NCBI RefSeq assembly: GCF_014652675.1
Contig: NZ_BMZG01000002.1
Coordinates: 62,001 to 126,000, forward strand
DNA: 64,000 nucleotides
Source: Formosimonas limnophila
GTDB lineage: Bacteria; Pseudomonadota; Gammaproteobacteria; Burkholderiales; Burkholderiaceae
Reading direction: 5' to 3'
Program-made: the position numbers and the translations under genes
Notes under the pieces: model-generated
The model's input: only the letters and a program-made list of their open reading frames with translations
Databases searched by the model: none
Told to the model about the DNA's origin: nothing
Part shown: positions 24,928 through 34,853 of the stretch, one piece after another
Numbering within the stretch: position 1 is the first letter of the stretch
Layout of the letters: each line of letters begins with the position of its first letter

Positions 24928-26160
24928 ATGACTTGGCTTGATATTATCACCATGTACGTTATGATATATCCAAGTGCCACTGCTTTCCTATGGATGATAG
25001 GCGGGATATACTATTTTTTTACTCAGGAAGAGATTGGACATATCACGTCTTACGATGCGAATGATCCGACTTTTGTGACCATTATGGTGCCGTGTTATAA
25101 CGAGGCGGCAAATATTGACGAAACCGTTGAGCATTTATTGAACATTCGTTATACCAATTATGAGATTTTATTGATTAACGATGGTAGCCGTGACGACACT
25201 GCCCGGTTGATTGATGGCTGGGCTGCATGCGAGCCTAAAATTCGAGCATTACACCAAGAAAACCAAGGCAAAGCAACTGCTCTGAATAATGGCATTAAAC
25301 ATGCACGTGGAGAGATTTTAGTTTGTATTGATGGTGACGCAGTGCTGGATTATGATGCAATTTCTTATTTGGTTAAGGCCATGAAAGGTAAACCCAACGT
25401 CGCCGCAATCACTGGTAATCCCCGCGTAAGAACGCGCACCACAATTATTGGCAAGCTGCAGGTGACCGAGTTCAGCTCTATTATTGGCTTAACCAAACGA
25501 ACTCAAAGTGTTTACGGCACTATTTTTACAATATCAGGGGTAATTGGTGCTTTTCGAAAAAGCGCAATGGAGTCCATCGGCGGCTGGAGTCCAGATATGA
25601 TTACCGAAGACATCGATGTGAGTTGGAAACTGCAAATGATGGGTTACGACATCTTGTTTGAGGCTAACGCGCTTTGCTGGGTGCTGATGCCAGAAACCCT
25701 CAAAGGTTTATACAAACAGCGCTTGCGTTGGGCGCAAGGTGGAGCAGAGGTGTTTTTGAAATTCTTTAAATCAGGTATTAGCTGGTCTGGTCGACGATTT
25801 TGGCCACACTTATTTGAATATGCTGCAACACTAACTTGGGCTTACAGCATGCTTGGTTTAATTGTGTTACGTTTTTTTGATCCTTATTTACTGCTTCATC
25901 CAGAGTTTAATTGGCATATTTTACGAAGTACTAGCTTTATTATTCTGTGTATCTGTATGATTCAGTTTACAGTCAGTTTGTACATCGACAGCCATTATGA
26001 ACGTGGCTTGTGGCGTAGCTTTATTTGGTGCATTTGGTATCCGCTGGCATACTGGACGCTCAACTTAATCACCATGACAATAGCTTTTCCGAAAGCACTT
26101 TTTCGTAAACGTGGTCAGCTAGCGGTTTGGAGCAGCCCTGATCGAGGCGTATCATTATGA
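24928..26160 (+). CDS. pgaC: Poly-N-acetylglucosamine synthase PgaC
   Basis: An inner-membrane processive family 2 glycosyltransferase using UDP-GlcNAc. The motifs are in order: NDGSRDDT near residue 90, CIDGDAVLD (DxD) near 133, TEDIDVSW near 228 and QRLRWAQGG (QxxRW) near 266. Hydrophobic helices flank this at the N-terminus (about 10-30) and C-terminus (three or four from 300 on). It has 410 residues, slightly shorter than in E. coli. It starts 1 base after the pgaB stop and overlaps pgaD by 4 bases. PgaC-PgaD complexes are activated by c-di-GMP in E. coli; no cyclase gene is nearby here. Confidence 0.95.
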   Translation: MTWLDIITMYVMIYPSATAFLWMIGGIYYFFTQEEIGHITSYDANDPTFVTIMVPCYNEAANIDETVEHLLNIRYTNYEILLINDGSRDDTARLIDGWAACEPKIRALHQENQGKATALNNGIKHARGEILVCIDGDAVLDYDAISYLVKAMKGKPNVAAITGNPRVRTRTTIIGKLQVTEFSSIIGLTKRTQSVYGTIFTISGVIGAFRKSAMESIGGWSPDMITEDIDVSWKLQMMGYDILFEANALCWVLMPETLKGLYKQRLRWAQGGAEVFLKFFKSGISWSGRRFWPHLFEYAATLTWAYSMLGLIVLRFFDPYLLLHPEFNWHILRSTSFIILCICMIQFTVSLYIDSHYERGLWRSFIWCIWYPLAYWTLNLITMTIAFPKALFRKRGQLAVWSSPDRGVSL

Positions 26161-26780
26161 ATAAAGAAGACTTACAAAAAATCATGGTTATTGAGCATAC
26201 GGGTCCACGCACCTGGCGCTTTCGTGCACGTACAGCTACATTGGGGCTCATAGCATGGCTAACTTGGCTTTATATCGTGTGGTACTTTTTTTCATTCAAT
26301 CATGTGATCTTGACTCAAGAACTGATTCATGGCTGGTATTTCAAAGACATAAATCGTAGTATTTTTTTGTTATCTGTTGGTCTTTTGTTTGGTTTACATA
26401 CATGGGCACGTTACAAAAAAATACATACAACAACTTTATTTGTCTACCCACTTACAATTGCCTCAATTTTACTTTTGGCTGGTTTTGTTTACGTACAGTA
26501 TGGCATTATTCACTTAAATGAAATTTTGGTTCAGCGAATGATTGAATTAACAATTGCTCTCGCCGCGACTGCGTCAATAGGGTATTGGTTAGGACAAATT
26601 CGTGGTAAACGATCCATAAATGCTAAAACTGCGCTGCTTCATGGCGTGGTATTGGGCCATGCGGCAATTTTTTTGGCCTCGTATTTTCCTCTTATTTCGG
26701 TTTATGTATGGTTCATTTTGTTCTTTTCGTGCTCATACCTTATCTCAAGAAAATACGGAATTCCCCCAAATCAATCATAA
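26157..26780 (+). CDS. pgaD: PgaD-like accessory membrane protein, enlarged
   Basis: The last gene of the pga operon, overlapping pgaC by ATGA. The N-terminal half looks like PgaD: a short cytoplasmic lead (VIEHTGPRTWRFRARTATLG), then two membrane helices with the aromatic WLTWLYIVWYFFSF. The protein has 207 residues against 137 in E. coli, with further helices at about 95-120, 130-150 and 160-200. PgaD helps PgaC bind c-di-GMP and polymerise PNAG. Identity rests on position plus the N-terminal pattern; the C-terminal extension is unexplained. Confidence 0.75.
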   Translation: MNKEDLQKIMVIEHTGPRTWRFRARTATLGLIAWLTWLYIVWYFFSFNHVILTQELIHGWYFKDINRSIFLLSVGLLFGLHTWARYKKIHTTTLFVYPLTIASILLLAGFVYVQYGIIHLNEILVQRMIELTIALAATASIGYWLGQIRGKRSINAKTALLHGVVLGHAAIFLASYFPLISVYVWFILFFSCSYLISRKYGIPPNQS

Positions 26781-26868
26781 CCGTAGTATGTTGTAACGAG
26801 AATAAAACTGACCCCTGTGTGTGTTGAAGTTCTCGGTGTGGGGTCGTTGGTCTTCTTACCTAAAGTGA

Positions 26869-27066
26869 TTAAACCAAGTGGATATTTAAAAGGTCATCAC
26901 CCCTTATCTTTAGATAGGAAAACAATCCAGACATACTGGTAGCGAGCTGATTCAGATCGCAGGGTGCGATCAGTGTCGGTTTATTGTCTGCGCCCATCAA
27001 ATAGAGAAGGGTTTGCCTTTTGTTATCAGGAAAAGGTATAAATAAGCCATGCAATATCCAAAGCAT
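26869..27066 (-). CDS. Short hypothetical frame in the pgaD-arsR gap
   Basis: A 65-residue minus-strand frame in the 363-base gap 26781-27143. The translation is protein-like (MLWILHGLFIPFPDNKRQ ... DLNQLATSMSGLFSYLKI), but the only upstream purine stretch is AAAG and no family is recognised. It could be a small real gene or the remnant of a longer one. The remainder of the gap holds a GACCCC/GGGGTC stem near 26810-26850, which may end pga transcription, and the arsR operator. Confidence 0.3.
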   Translation of the reverse strand: MLWILHGLFIPFPDNKRQTLLYLMGADNKPTLIAPCDLNQLATSMSGLFSYLKIRGDDLLNIHLV

Positions 27067-27091
27067 TTTTTTCTTTGGTTTTTAAACAAAT

Positions 27092-27111
27092 AATTGAATA
27101 GTTATTCAATT
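27092..27111. promoter_or_regulatory. Operator palindrome upstream of the SmtB-like regulator
   Basis: AATTGAATA (27092-27100) and TATTCAATT (27103-27111) form a perfect 9-2-9 inverted repeat, 32 bases ahead of the arsR-type start. Size and AT-rich symmetry fit the operators bound by SmtB/ArsR zinc sensors, so autoregulation of the regulator-exporter pair is expected. Confidence 0.7.
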
Positions 27112-27143
27112 ATCAATATAATGACATCGTTCAAATTTAAATA

Positions 27144-27470
27144 ATGAATTTCACCATGAACAACGAGACACATCATACGAACGACGAGCACATCGCCGAG
27201 CTTTCCGATATTTTTAGTCTATTGGGTGATCCGACGCGTTTGCGACTGGTGCTGTGCTGCCTTAATGAGCCATTCGCGGTGACGCAGATTGCACAAAGGT
27301 TGGGGGTGAGTACGTCATTGGTGAGCCATCATTTGCGACTGCTGCGCGCGGCGCGGTTGGTGCGGGCGGAGCGGCGGGGCAAGCAGGTGTTTTGTCAGGT
27401 GACTGATGACCATATTCGGGTGATGTTGTTGAATTTATTGGCGCATATTGAGGAGCCTCATGATGACTAA
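27144..27470 (+). CDS. SmtB/CzrA-type ArsR zinc-responsive repressor
   Basis: A 108-residue winged-helix repressor (FSLLGDPTRLRLVLCCL ... VTQIAQRLGVSTSLVSHHLRLLRAARLV). The C-terminal helix contains D88-x-H90-x10-H101-x2-E104, the exact spacing and residues of the alpha5 zinc site of SmtB. The cysteine-based alpha3 site of arsenic or cadmium sensors is absent. It should therefore release DNA when zinc (or cobalt) is in excess. It overlaps the exporter gene by 8 bases, and a perfect operator palindrome lies upstream. The metal is inferred from ligands. Confidence 0.88.
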   Translation: MNFTMNNETHHTNDEHIAELSDIFSLLGDPTRLRLVLCCLNEPFAVTQIAQRLGVSTSLVSHHLRLLRAARLVRAERRGKQVFCQVTDDHIRVMLLNLLAHIEEPHDD

Positions 27471-28401
27471 TGTGAACGTCCATTCTGATTTTGCGCAGCA
27501 CGGCGAGGGCGATGCGCACCACCCTCATCAGCATGAGTATAAGCAGTCGCATTTGCTCGGTTTTGCGTTGTTGTTGACGGGGGGCTTTGCTGCGGTTGAG
27601 GCTTTGGCGGGGTGGTATTCGGGTTCGTTGGCGCTGATTTCGGATGCGGGGCACATGTTGACGGATTCGGTGGCATTGGCTTTGGCGTATTTCGCTCAAA
27701 AGATGGCTGCGAGACCTGCGTCGGCGAGATTGTCTTTCGGCTATACGCGAGTGGAGGTGGTGGCGGCGTTTGTGAATGGTTTGACGATGGCCGCGATTGT
27801 GCTGTGGATTATGGGCAAAGCCATTTGGCGGCTGTGGCATCCTGCGCCAGTTGATGGCGAAACGGTGACGTGGGTGGCGACGGTGGGTTTGTTGATCAAC
27901 TTGGGCGTGGCGTATCTGCTGCACTGTGACCAAACGAGTATGAACACACGCGCGGCACTCGTGCATGTGATGGGTGATTTGCTTGGTTCTGTGGCGGCGA
28001 TTGTGGCGGGGATTGTGATTGCGACGACGGGCTGGATGCCGATTGACCCGTTGCTGTCGATTTTTGTGGCGTTGCTGATTGTGCGTTCGACGTGGCGCGT
28101 ACTCAAGGAGTCAACGTGGCACTTAATGGATGCGGTGCCGCACGGTTTGGACTATACCAAAATCGGCGAGCGGCTGCGTTCCTTAAAAGGCATCGCCTCC
28201 GTGCATGACCTACACGTGTGGGATATGTCGCCCAACCAGCCCACACTGATGGCGCATGTGATTCTCGAGGCCGATGTGCAGTGGCCAAAATTATTAGACC
28301 AAGCGCGTGCGATGCTGCATGAGCAATTTGGGATTGAGCACATTACTTTACAGCCAGAATGGCAGCAGTGCTCTGTGGGGACTACTCACAAGGTGCATTG
28401 A
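27463..28401 (+). CDS. Cation diffusion facilitator (zinc-type exporter)
   Basis: An inner-membrane proton-coupled exporter of Zn2+ and similar ions, 312 residues. The N-terminus is histidine-rich (HGEGDAHHPHQHEYKQSH). Two HxxxD metal sites are visible: HMLTD in DAGHMLTD (helix 2) and HVMGD (helix 5), as in CzcD/ZitB zinc exporters. A cytoplasmic ferredoxin-like domain follows (SLKGIASVHDLHVWDMSPNQPTLMAHV). The ATG at 27463 is spaced 7 bases from GGAG. It is coupled to the SmtB-like gene, forming a zinc-efflux switch. Confidence 0.92.
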   Translation: MTNVNVHSDFAQHGEGDAHHPHQHEYKQSHLLGFALLLTGGFAAVEALAGWYSGSLALISDAGHMLTDSVALALAYFAQKMAARPASARLSFGYTRVEVVAAFVNGLTMAAIVLWIMGKAIWRLWHPAPVDGETVTWVATVGLLINLGVAYLLHCDQTSMNTRAALVHVMGDLLGSVAAIVAGIVIATTGWMPIDPLLSIFVALLIVRSTWRVLKESTWHLMDAVPHGLDYTKIGERLRSLKGIASVHDLHVWDMSPNQPTLMAHVILEADVQWPKLLDQARAMLHEQFGIEHITLQPEWQQCSVGTTHKVH

Positions 28402-28405
28402 AATG

Positions 28406-28435
28406 AAAAAGCCACGTTCATGAACGTGGCTTTTT
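28406..28435. terminator. Bidirectional terminator after the cation exporter
   Basis: AAAAAGCCACGTTCA and its exact complement are adjacent (28406-28420 and 28421-28435), making a very strong hairpin flanked by A and T tracts. Confidence 0.88.
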
Positions 28436-28531
28436 AATGGCTGTCTCGCAAAAAATAAATCCTTCGCGAAATGAATTGTGCGTGAGACACAAGCAAAGAG
28501 TCAATTAAATATTTGAGGGAGACTCTTGGGA

Positions 28532-31450
28532 TTACTTTACGGGCAAGGTGCTTAACTGCCCTTTGAGTTTGCCCAAGGTGCTTTCAAACTCAGCCAACCG
28601 TTTACGCTCCTGTTCAATCACCGCTGGTGGTGCTTTGGCGACGAAGGCTTCATTGCCGAGTTTGCCGTTGGCTTTGTTGATTTCGTTCTCTAATCGGGTG
28701 ATTTCTTTGGTGAGACGTTCGGTTTCGGCTTTTACGTCAATTTCGACTTTGAGCATCATTTCAATGTTACCGACGACTTGCACGGGTGCTCCCGATGCTT
28801 CTGGGAGTTGTTCGAGTACGGTGACTTCAGAGAGTTTCGCCAAGGTTTTTAGGTACGGAGCGAATTCTTTGAGTTTGGCGTGTTCAGACGCTTGAGCGGC
28901 GATGAACAGCGGGGTTTTGGTGGACGGCGCGAGGTTCATCTCACCGCGCAGGTTTCGGCAGGAGTCCACCAAGCCTTGTAGTTCGTGCATCCATGCGTCG
29001 GCGGCTGGGTTGATTTTTGCTTCATCATACACAGGGTAGGTGGCGAGCATGATGGAGTCGGTTTTTTTCATGCCGGCGAGCGGGGCGACGGCTTGCCAGA
29101 GTTCCTCTGTGATGTAGGGCATGATGGGGTGCGTGATGCGAAGGGTCGCTTCGAGGACGCGCAGCAGGGTACGACGAGTGGCACGTTTTTGCGCATCGTT
29201 GCCATTCTGTAGAGCGACTTTGGCGAGTTCGACGTACCAGTCGCAGTATTGATTCCAGATGAATTGATAAATGTGCTGCGCGATGAGGTCGAGGCGGAAG
29301 TCGGGGAACTGCTTGGCAACTTCGAGCTCGAGGCGTTGCAACTCGTTGATAATCCAGTGGTCAACAGCCGAGTATTCGAGCTGAGCATTCTCATCAATAC
29401 TGCAGTCTTGGCCTTCGCAGTTCATGAGGACGAAGCGCGTGGCATTCCAGATTTTGTTACAAAAGTTGCGGTAGCCTTCGGTGCGCTTCGAGTCAAAATT
29501 GATGCTGCGACCTTGCGTGGCGAGCGAGGCAAATGTGAATCGCAGCGCGTCCGCACCGTAAGATGGGATGCCATTCGGGAATTCTTTTTCGGTGGCTTTG
29601 CGAACAGCGGGCGCGGTTTCAGGACGACGCAGACCTGTAGTACGCTTTTCGAGCAGTTCGGGCAGGGCGATGCCATCGATGAGGTCAACGGGGTCAAGCA
29701 CGTTGCCTTCTGATTTAGACATCTTTTTGCCCTCGGCGTCACGGATGAGACCGTGGACGTAGACAGCGTTGAACGGGTTTTTGCCCGTGAAATACTTGGT
29801 CATCATGACCATGCGCGCGACCCAGAAGAAAATAATATCGTAACCAGTGACCAGCACTGATGATGGCAGGAAATGCTTCAAGTCAGGCGTTTCGTTCGGC
29901 CAGCCCAGTGATGAGAAAGGCACAAGTGCAGAGGAGAACCATGTGTCGAGCACGTCTTCCTCACGGGTCAACCCTCCAGCTTGTAATGCATCCATACGGC
30001 GGCCAATTGCGGCTGCAGCGTCTACATCGGCAGATTGGCCGATGCTGTCGAATAATTTTTGCATTTTTGCGGCGAGTTTGTCACGCGCGGCCGCTTCGGT
30101 GCGGGCAACGTGGGCTTCGCCCTCAGCATCGTACCATGCGGGAATTTGGTGCCCCCACCAGAGTTGGCGGCTAATGCACCAGTCTTGAATGTTGTTTAAC
30201 CACTGATTGTAGGTGCTATTCCAGTTGTCGGGCACTAGACGGATTTCGCCATTGTTCACAGCGGCGAGGGCGGGTTCGACGATTTTTGCTTTGCCTTCAC
30301 CTGTTAAATCCATAAACCACTGATCGGTGAGCATGGGTTCAATCACGGTGCCTGTGCGGTCTGATTTCGGCTGTTGCAATTTATGTGGTGCGACTTTTAT
30401 CAATAAGTCACCGAGGTCGGCGACGATTTGCTTACGCGCGATGAAGCGGTCTAGGCCGCGGTAGGTTTCGGGCGCATTGTCGTTAATCGTGGCGTCGAGA
30501 TTGAGAATGCTCATGTGGCCGAGGTTGTGGCGCGCGCCGACGGCGTAGTCGTTGAAGTCATGCGCAGGGGTGATTTTCACTACACCAGTGCCGAAGTCTT
30601 TGTCCACGTATTCGTCGGCAATAATCGGAATGTTGCGATTGCACAGCGGTAATTGAACGAGTTTGCCCACCATTGCCGTGTAGCGTGTGTCTTCTGGGTG
30701 AACACAGAGTGCTAAGTCACCGAGTAACGTTTCTGGACGCGTTGTCGCGACCGTTAAACCATCGATGGTTTGGCTGTTACCTTCGTTGTCTGTGATGGTT
30801 TGCGGGCCATCGGCGAATGGATAAAGGATGTGCCACATTGAGCCATCGACCTCCTCAGTGATGACCTCAAGGTCAGACACCGCTGTGCCGAGCACGCTGT
30901 CCCAGTTCACCAAACGTTTACCACGGTAAATCAAGCCATCTTCGTACAAACGCACAAACACTTCGGTCACAGCGGCGGACATTTTGTCGTCCATCGTGAA
31001 GTATTCACGCGACCAGTCGATGCTCGAACCCATGCGGCGGATTTGTTGACTGATGATGTTGCCTGATTTTTCTTTCCACTCCCAGACTTTTGTCGTGAAT
31101 TTCTCGCGACCTAAATCGAATCGGCTGATGTTATCTGCTGCTAACTGACGCTCGACGACGATTTGCGTCGCGATACCTGCGTGGTCGGTACCCGGAATCC
31201 ACGCTGTGTCTTTACCCGACATGCGCGCGTGACGCGTGCAAGCATCCATGATGGTTTGGTTGAACGCATGTCCCATGTGCAGCGTGCCCGTGACATTTGG
31301 CGGCGGCAGAAAAATACTGTAGGCGTCGTTGCCTTCGTTCGCAGTGGCTTTTGCATAACCGCTCTTTTCCCAATGCTCGCGCCAGTGGTTTTCGAGTTGT
31401 TCGGGGTTAAAAGACTTGTCTAAAGCGTCGAGAATCGGGGTCGTGGTCAT
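28532..31450 (-). CDS. valS: Valyl-tRNA synthetase
   Basis: Class I aminoacyl-tRNA synthetase that charges tRNA-Val and edits threonine. The HIGH-type motif is [15 protein letters not shown] near residue 45, the KMSKS motif is [11 protein letters not shown] near 550, and the C-terminal coiled coil ([26 protein letters not shown] ... [13 protein letters not shown]) closes the protein. The ATG at 31450 gives 972 residues; the longer frame to 31489 adds 13 unusual residues. holC lies 102 bases upstream on the same strand. No T-box or other leader was seen. Confidence 0.96.
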   Translation of the reverse strand: MTTTPILDALDKSFNPEQLENHWREHWEKSGYAKATANEGNDAYSIFLPPPNVTGTLHMGHAFNQTIMDACTRHARMSGKDTAWIPGTDHAGIATQIVVERQLAADNISRFDLGREKFTTKVWEWKEKSGNIISQQIRRMGSSIDWSREYFTMDDKMSAAVTEVFVRLYEDGLIYRGKRLVNWDSVLGTAVSDLEVITEEVDGSMWHILYPFADGPQTITDNEGNSQTIDGLTVATTRPETLLGDLALCVHPEDTRYTAMVGKLVQLPLCNRNIPIIADEYVDKDFGTGVVKITPAHDFNDYAVGARHNLGHMSILNLDATINDNAPETYRGLDRFIARKQIVADLGDLLIKVAPHKLQQPKSDRTGTVIEPMLTDQWFMDLTGEGKAKIVEPALAAVNNGEIRLVPDNWNSTYNQWLNNIQDWCISRQLWWGHQIPAWYDAEGEAHVARTEAAARDKLAAKMQKLFDSIGQSADVDAAAAIGRRMDALQAGGLTREEDVLDTWFSSALVPFSSLGWPNETPDLKHFLPSSVLVTGYDIIFFWVARMVMMTKYFTGKNPFNAVYVHGLIRDAEGKKMSKSEGNVLDPVDLIDGIALPELLEKRTTGLRRPETAPAVRKATEKEFPNGIPSYGADALRFTFASLATQGRSINFDSKRTEGYRNFCNKIWNATRFVLMNCEGQDCSIDENAQLEYSAVDHWIINELQRLELEVAKQFPDFRLDLIAQHIYQFIWNQYCDWYVELAKVALQNGNDAQKRATRRTLLRVLEATLRITHPIMPYITEELWQAVAPLAGMKKTDSIMLATYPVYDEAKINPAADAWMHELQGLVDSCRNLRGEMNLAPSTKTPLFIAAQASEHAKLKEFAPYLKTLAKLSEVTVLEQLPEASGAPVQVVGNIEMMLKVEIDVKAETERLTKEITRLENEINKANGKLGNEAFVAKAPPAVIEQERKRLAEFESTLGKLKGQLSTLPVK

Positions 31451-31552
31451 TTTGGTGTTCTTTATACGAATGGCGATAAAAGGGTACAAATAAACAACGT
31501 GCGTTCGATGAAGGCACGTTGTGGTTATTAAATAAAGCGTTATTATAAATCG

Positions 31553-31984
31553 TTAGCTGCGTTTTTTGGCTGAAATGTCATGATGGCTCATTACGTAACC
31601 ACGGCTTTTATAGTGCTGCCAACGCTCACGGGCGGCTTTTCGTGGTATGTCGTCGTTGGGAATCACTTCGATGAGGCGGTGAAACTGAGCAAAAGAAGCT
31701 GGCTGCTCATCCGAGAGGTTAATCAAGACTTCATGGTGCGGATAGTCAGACAGTGGTGTGCTGGTGAGGATAATCGGCGCGACCAATGGTTCAGTTGGCT
31801 CACTGTCCACGTGTTCATGGGCAAGAAAGGCATGGGACTGCCACAATGCTTGAGACAACGCGCTTAGAGTTTGTGGCGGACCGTAGACCACGGCAGCTTG
31901 ACCGCTTGTGTGGACTTTGAGTAACAAACGGGCAACGTAGTCGAGGCGGTTTGGGGCGTTCGAAAAAAAGTCGATTTTGGTCAT
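31553..31984 (-). CDS. holC: DNA polymerase III chi subunit
   Basis: The clamp-loader subunit that contacts single-strand binding protein. 143 residues with the chi pattern: TKIDFFSNAPNRLDYVARLLLKVHTSGQAAVVYGP at the start, then PIILTSTPL and VLINLSDEQPASFAQFHRLIEVI, and a conserved RERWQHYKSRGY near the end. It lies between pepA and valS, as is usual in proteobacteria. Confidence 0.9.
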   Translation of the reverse strand: MTKIDFFSNAPNRLDYVARLLLKVHTSGQAAVVYGPPQTLSALSQALWQSHAFLAHEHVDSEPTEPLVAPIILTSTPLSDYPHHEVLINLSDEQPASFAQFHRLIEVIPNDDIPRKAARERWQHYKSRGYVMSHHDISAKKRS

Positions 31985-32038
31985 AAAATCATTCGCTTAA
32001 AAATTCAAAATCACTTTATTGCGGGGCTGTGGAGCTAA

Positions 32039-32069
32039 AAAGTTTTCTCAAGGTACTTAAGAAAACTTT
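32039..32069 (-). terminator. Terminator between pepA and holC
   Basis: AAAGTTTTCT (32039-32048) and AGAAAACTTT (32060-32069) pair around 11 bases; on the minus strand the stem is followed by TTTTT-like sequence. It is AT-rich, so it may be only partial. Confidence 0.6.
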
Positions 32070-32094
32070 AAAACAACCCCCACAATAGAATCAT

Positions 32095-33594
32095 TTACTT
32101 CGCGCGATTGAATATGAATTGGCTCAATAATGCCACTGGGCGACCTGTTGCACCTTTGGCTGCACCACTTTTCCACGCTGTACCAGCGATGTCGAGATGC
32201 GCCCAAGCGTAGTTCTTAGTGAAGCGTGATAGGAAGCACGCGGCGGTGACGCTGCCAGCGGGCATGCCACCGATGTTGGCCATGTCGGCGAAGTTTGATT
32301 TGAGTTGTTCTTGATACGCGTCGTCAAGTGGCATACGCCATGCGGTGTCGCATTGCGTTTGGCCTGCGCTTTGTAATTCGGTGGCTAAGTCGTCATTGTT
32401 GGCAAATAAGCCGCTATGGTGGTGACCAAGCGCAACGATGCACGCGCCTGTTAGTGTGGCCATGTTGACGACCGCTGCGGGTTTATAACGCTCTGCGTAA
32501 GTGAGCGCGTCACACAAAATCAGGCGACCTTCAGCGTCCGTGTTGAGAATTTCGACTGTCAAGCCTGCCATGGTGGTGACAACGTCACCTGGTTTGCTCG
32601 CATTACCTGCTGGCATATTTTCGCATGTCGCAATCAGACCAATGACGTTGATCTTGGGCTTTGTCTCGCCCAGTGTTTTGAATGTACCGAGCAGTGACGC
32701 TGCGCCGCACATGTCGTATTTCATCTCATCCATACCAGCACCTGGCTTGAGCGAAATGCCACCCGTGTCGAATGTGATGCCCTTACCGACTAATACGGTT
32801 GGAGCGTCTTTGGCATTGCCGCCTTTGTATTCGAGAATGATGAAGCGTGGCGGTTCAGTTGAGCCTTTGGCCACGGATAGAAACGAGTTCATTTTCAGCG
32901 CAGCGATTTGTTTTTTCTCTAATACTTGTACTTTGAATTTGTATTGTTTGGCCAAGTCCTGCGCGACTTTACCGAGATAGATAGGGGTGGCGAAGTTCGG
33001 TGGCAGATTGCCGAGGTGTTTGGTCAGTGCCACGCCTGATGCGATACCGACTGCTTGGGAAAATGTGGTTTTTTGTTCGGCTGTGGCGGTTTTTTCTAAA
33101 AGCAAAGTGAGGTGACGCTCTTCTTTTTTGGCTGTTTTCTTTTTGCCATTCATCGCGTAAGGCGCGTCGAATTCATAGTTGGCATCGGCTGCACCGAGCA
33201 CCAAATGATTGATGAGCGCAGCGTCAGTGCTGATGGCGTCGTCGAGAATCACGCTGGCGTCACTGATTTTGTATTGTTTGGCGTAGCTGATGATGGCCGA
33301 ACCCGCTTGACGAGCGGTGGTTGCTGTGTCATTGATGACACCAACACCCAGAACCACGAACTGACTGTGTGTGCTGTCACTAAAAATGGATAATTGTTGA
33401 CCCGCTGCACCTATGAATCTCTCGCTGGCAATGGCCGCTTTGATTTGACTCTGAACCGCAGTGGGTAACTGCTTGAGCGATGAGCCTGAAATGTAAGCGG
33501 CTTCAGAGGTAGTTTGCGAAGCGAGAATGAATGTGGTGGCGACTTTTTTGGCTGTGCCTTTGGCAGCTGAGCCCGATTTGAGTGAAAATTGCAT
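32095..33594 (-). CDS. pepA: Leucyl aminopeptidase
   Basis: M17-family cytosolic aminopeptidase with a two-metal centre. The signature [14 protein letters not shown] near residue 344 and the metal/lysine region [27 protein letters not shown] near 265-290 are present. With the ATG at 33594, preceded by AGGA at 8 bases, it has 499 residues, the family norm. E. coli PepA also binds DNA in carAB control and Xer recombination; that second role is not evident here. It is divergent from lptF. Confidence 0.95.
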   Translation of the reverse strand: MQFSLKSGSAAKGTAKKVATTFILASQTTSEAAYISGSSLKQLPTAVQSQIKAAIASERFIGAAGQQLSIFSDSTHSQFVVLGVGVINDTATTARQAGSAIISYAKQYKISDASVILDDAISTDAALINHLVLGAADANYEFDAPYAMNGKKKTAKKEERHLTLLLEKTATAEQKTTFSQAVGIASGVALTKHLGNLPPNFATPIYLGKVAQDLAKQYKFKVQVLEKKQIAALKMNSFLSVAKGSTEPPRFIILEYKGGNAKDAPTVLVGKGITFDTGGISLKPGAGMDEMKYDMCGAASLLGTFKTLGETKPKINVIGLIATCENMPAGNASKPGDVVTTMAGLTVEILNTDAEGRLILCDALTYAERYKPAAVVNMATLTGACIVALGHHHSGLFANNDDLATELQSAGQTQCDTAWRMPLDDAYQEQLKSNFADMANIGGMPAGSVTAACFLSRFTKNYAWAHLDIAGTAWKSGAAKGATGRPVALLSQFIFNRAK

Positions 33595-33727
33595 GGTGGT
33601 TTTCCTGTAAAATGCGGCGATTGATAAAGCAGATTTTGCCATTATAGCCAAACTCACCACTTATGCGTGGTTGATGAAGGCTTTGGCTGCATCGTTAACA
33701 AAAACAAAAAAACGAAAGTACTCAAAT

Positions 33728-34840
33728 ATGATTTTTCAACGCTCTGTATTGCATGAACAGATGGGTGTAGCCATCGGGATTTTTTTGACCCTATTGACCA
33801 TTACATCTGTGTTGTTTTTGGTCAAAGGCTTACGCGCCGCGGCTTTGGGTAGTATTGGTGTGGACGCGGTGGCGCAGTTGCTTGCGATTAGCACGTTAAA
33901 ATATTTACCCTTGTTGATTGTGGCGACGATTTCGGTGGCGATTGTCGTGACCTTGTCACGTCTTTATCAAGAGTCTGAAATGGTGGTTTGGCAGACCTCA
34001 GGCGTGAGCGCCCTTGGTGTGTTGCGTCCAGTGGCGATGCTGGTATTGCCGATGTTTGTTTTTTTATTGTTTCTTAACTCTATGCTGGCACCGTGGACGA
34101 GCCAGCAATTGGCGACTTACCGCAATCAGTCAGGTATTGCGGAGTTGAATTTGATTAAAAGCGGTGAGTTTCGTGACAGTAGTGGGGGCAATCGTGTGTT
34201 TTTTATCGAACAAATTGACAAGACTTCGCCGCCAGTGTTTAAGAATATTTTCGTTGCCCAAAAAGGCAAGGGTGGTGAAACCACGCTGGTGTTGGCCAAG
34301 TATGCCACACTGCGTAACACGCACGACAATCGTCCGTTTATGGTGCTCGACGAGGGTGTGCAGTATCAAGACAATGTGAAAGACCAAATACTGCAAAGCA
34401 TGCGCTATGGTCAGTATGGTTTTTCTATTGATGAGTTTACCAAAATCAAAACAGATGATTTGGCCAAGACGCCAACTGAGCAGATAGCCACTCAAGCATT
34501 GATTGAGCAAAATGATAAAAGCGCGTGGTCAGAGCTTTATCGGCGCTTTAGTGACGCGTTTATGATTGTTCCCATGGCCTTGTTTGCGGTGGTGTTGTCC
34601 TATGTTCGTCCGCGCTCGGCTCGAACTTGGGGTGTTCTAATGGCGGTTGTTTTATTCGCCGTGTATGTCAACTTGATTAAACTGGGTGAGTCACGTATTG
34701 ACCAAGGGCGTTGGAGCATATTGCAGAGTGTTTTGTTGATTCATGGTGGAACGACTGCGATAGCGATTCTTGGACTTTGGTATCGTGCCCATGCTTGGCG
34801 TCTGCCTGTTCTGTCCTTGTTGCTTCGAAACCCTCGATAA
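33728..34840 (+). CDS. lptF: LPS export permease LptF
   Basis: One of two membrane subunits of the LptB2FG ABC transporter that moves lipopolysaccharide to the outer membrane. 370 residues with the YjgP/YjgQ layout: IFQRSVLHEQ start, helices near 12-35, 55-80 and 100-120, a periplasmic beta-jellyroll region (about 125-260), then three C-terminal helices starting PMALFAVVLSYVRPR. The ATG at 33728 matches the usual N-terminus; a frame from 33671 adds 19 residues. lptG follows after 13 bases. Confidence 0.93.
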   Translation: MIFQRSVLHEQMGVAIGIFLTLLTITSVLFLVKGLRAAALGSIGVDAVAQLLAISTLKYLPLLIVATISVAIVVTLSRLYQESEMVVWQTSGVSALGVLRPVAMLVLPMFVFLLFLNSMLAPWTSQQLATYRNQSGIAELNLIKSGEFRDSSGGNRVFFIEQIDKTSPPVFKNIFVAQKGKGGETTLVLAKYATLRNTHDNRPFMVLDEGVQYQDNVKDQILQSMRYGQYGFSIDEFTKIKTDDLAKTPTEQIATQALIEQNDKSAWSELYRRFSDAFMIVPMALFAVVLSYVRPRSARTWGVLMAVVLFAVYVNLIKLGESRIDQGRWSILQSVLLIHGGTTAIAILGLWYRAHAWRLPVLSLLLRNPR

Positions 34841-34853
34841 TGGATGTGAATAT

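Noticed and set aside
31451-31552. T-box or other riboswitch ahead of valS
   Set aside because: The gap is about 100 bases with no stem-loop series or T-box sequence, and T-boxes are not expected in betaproteobacteria.
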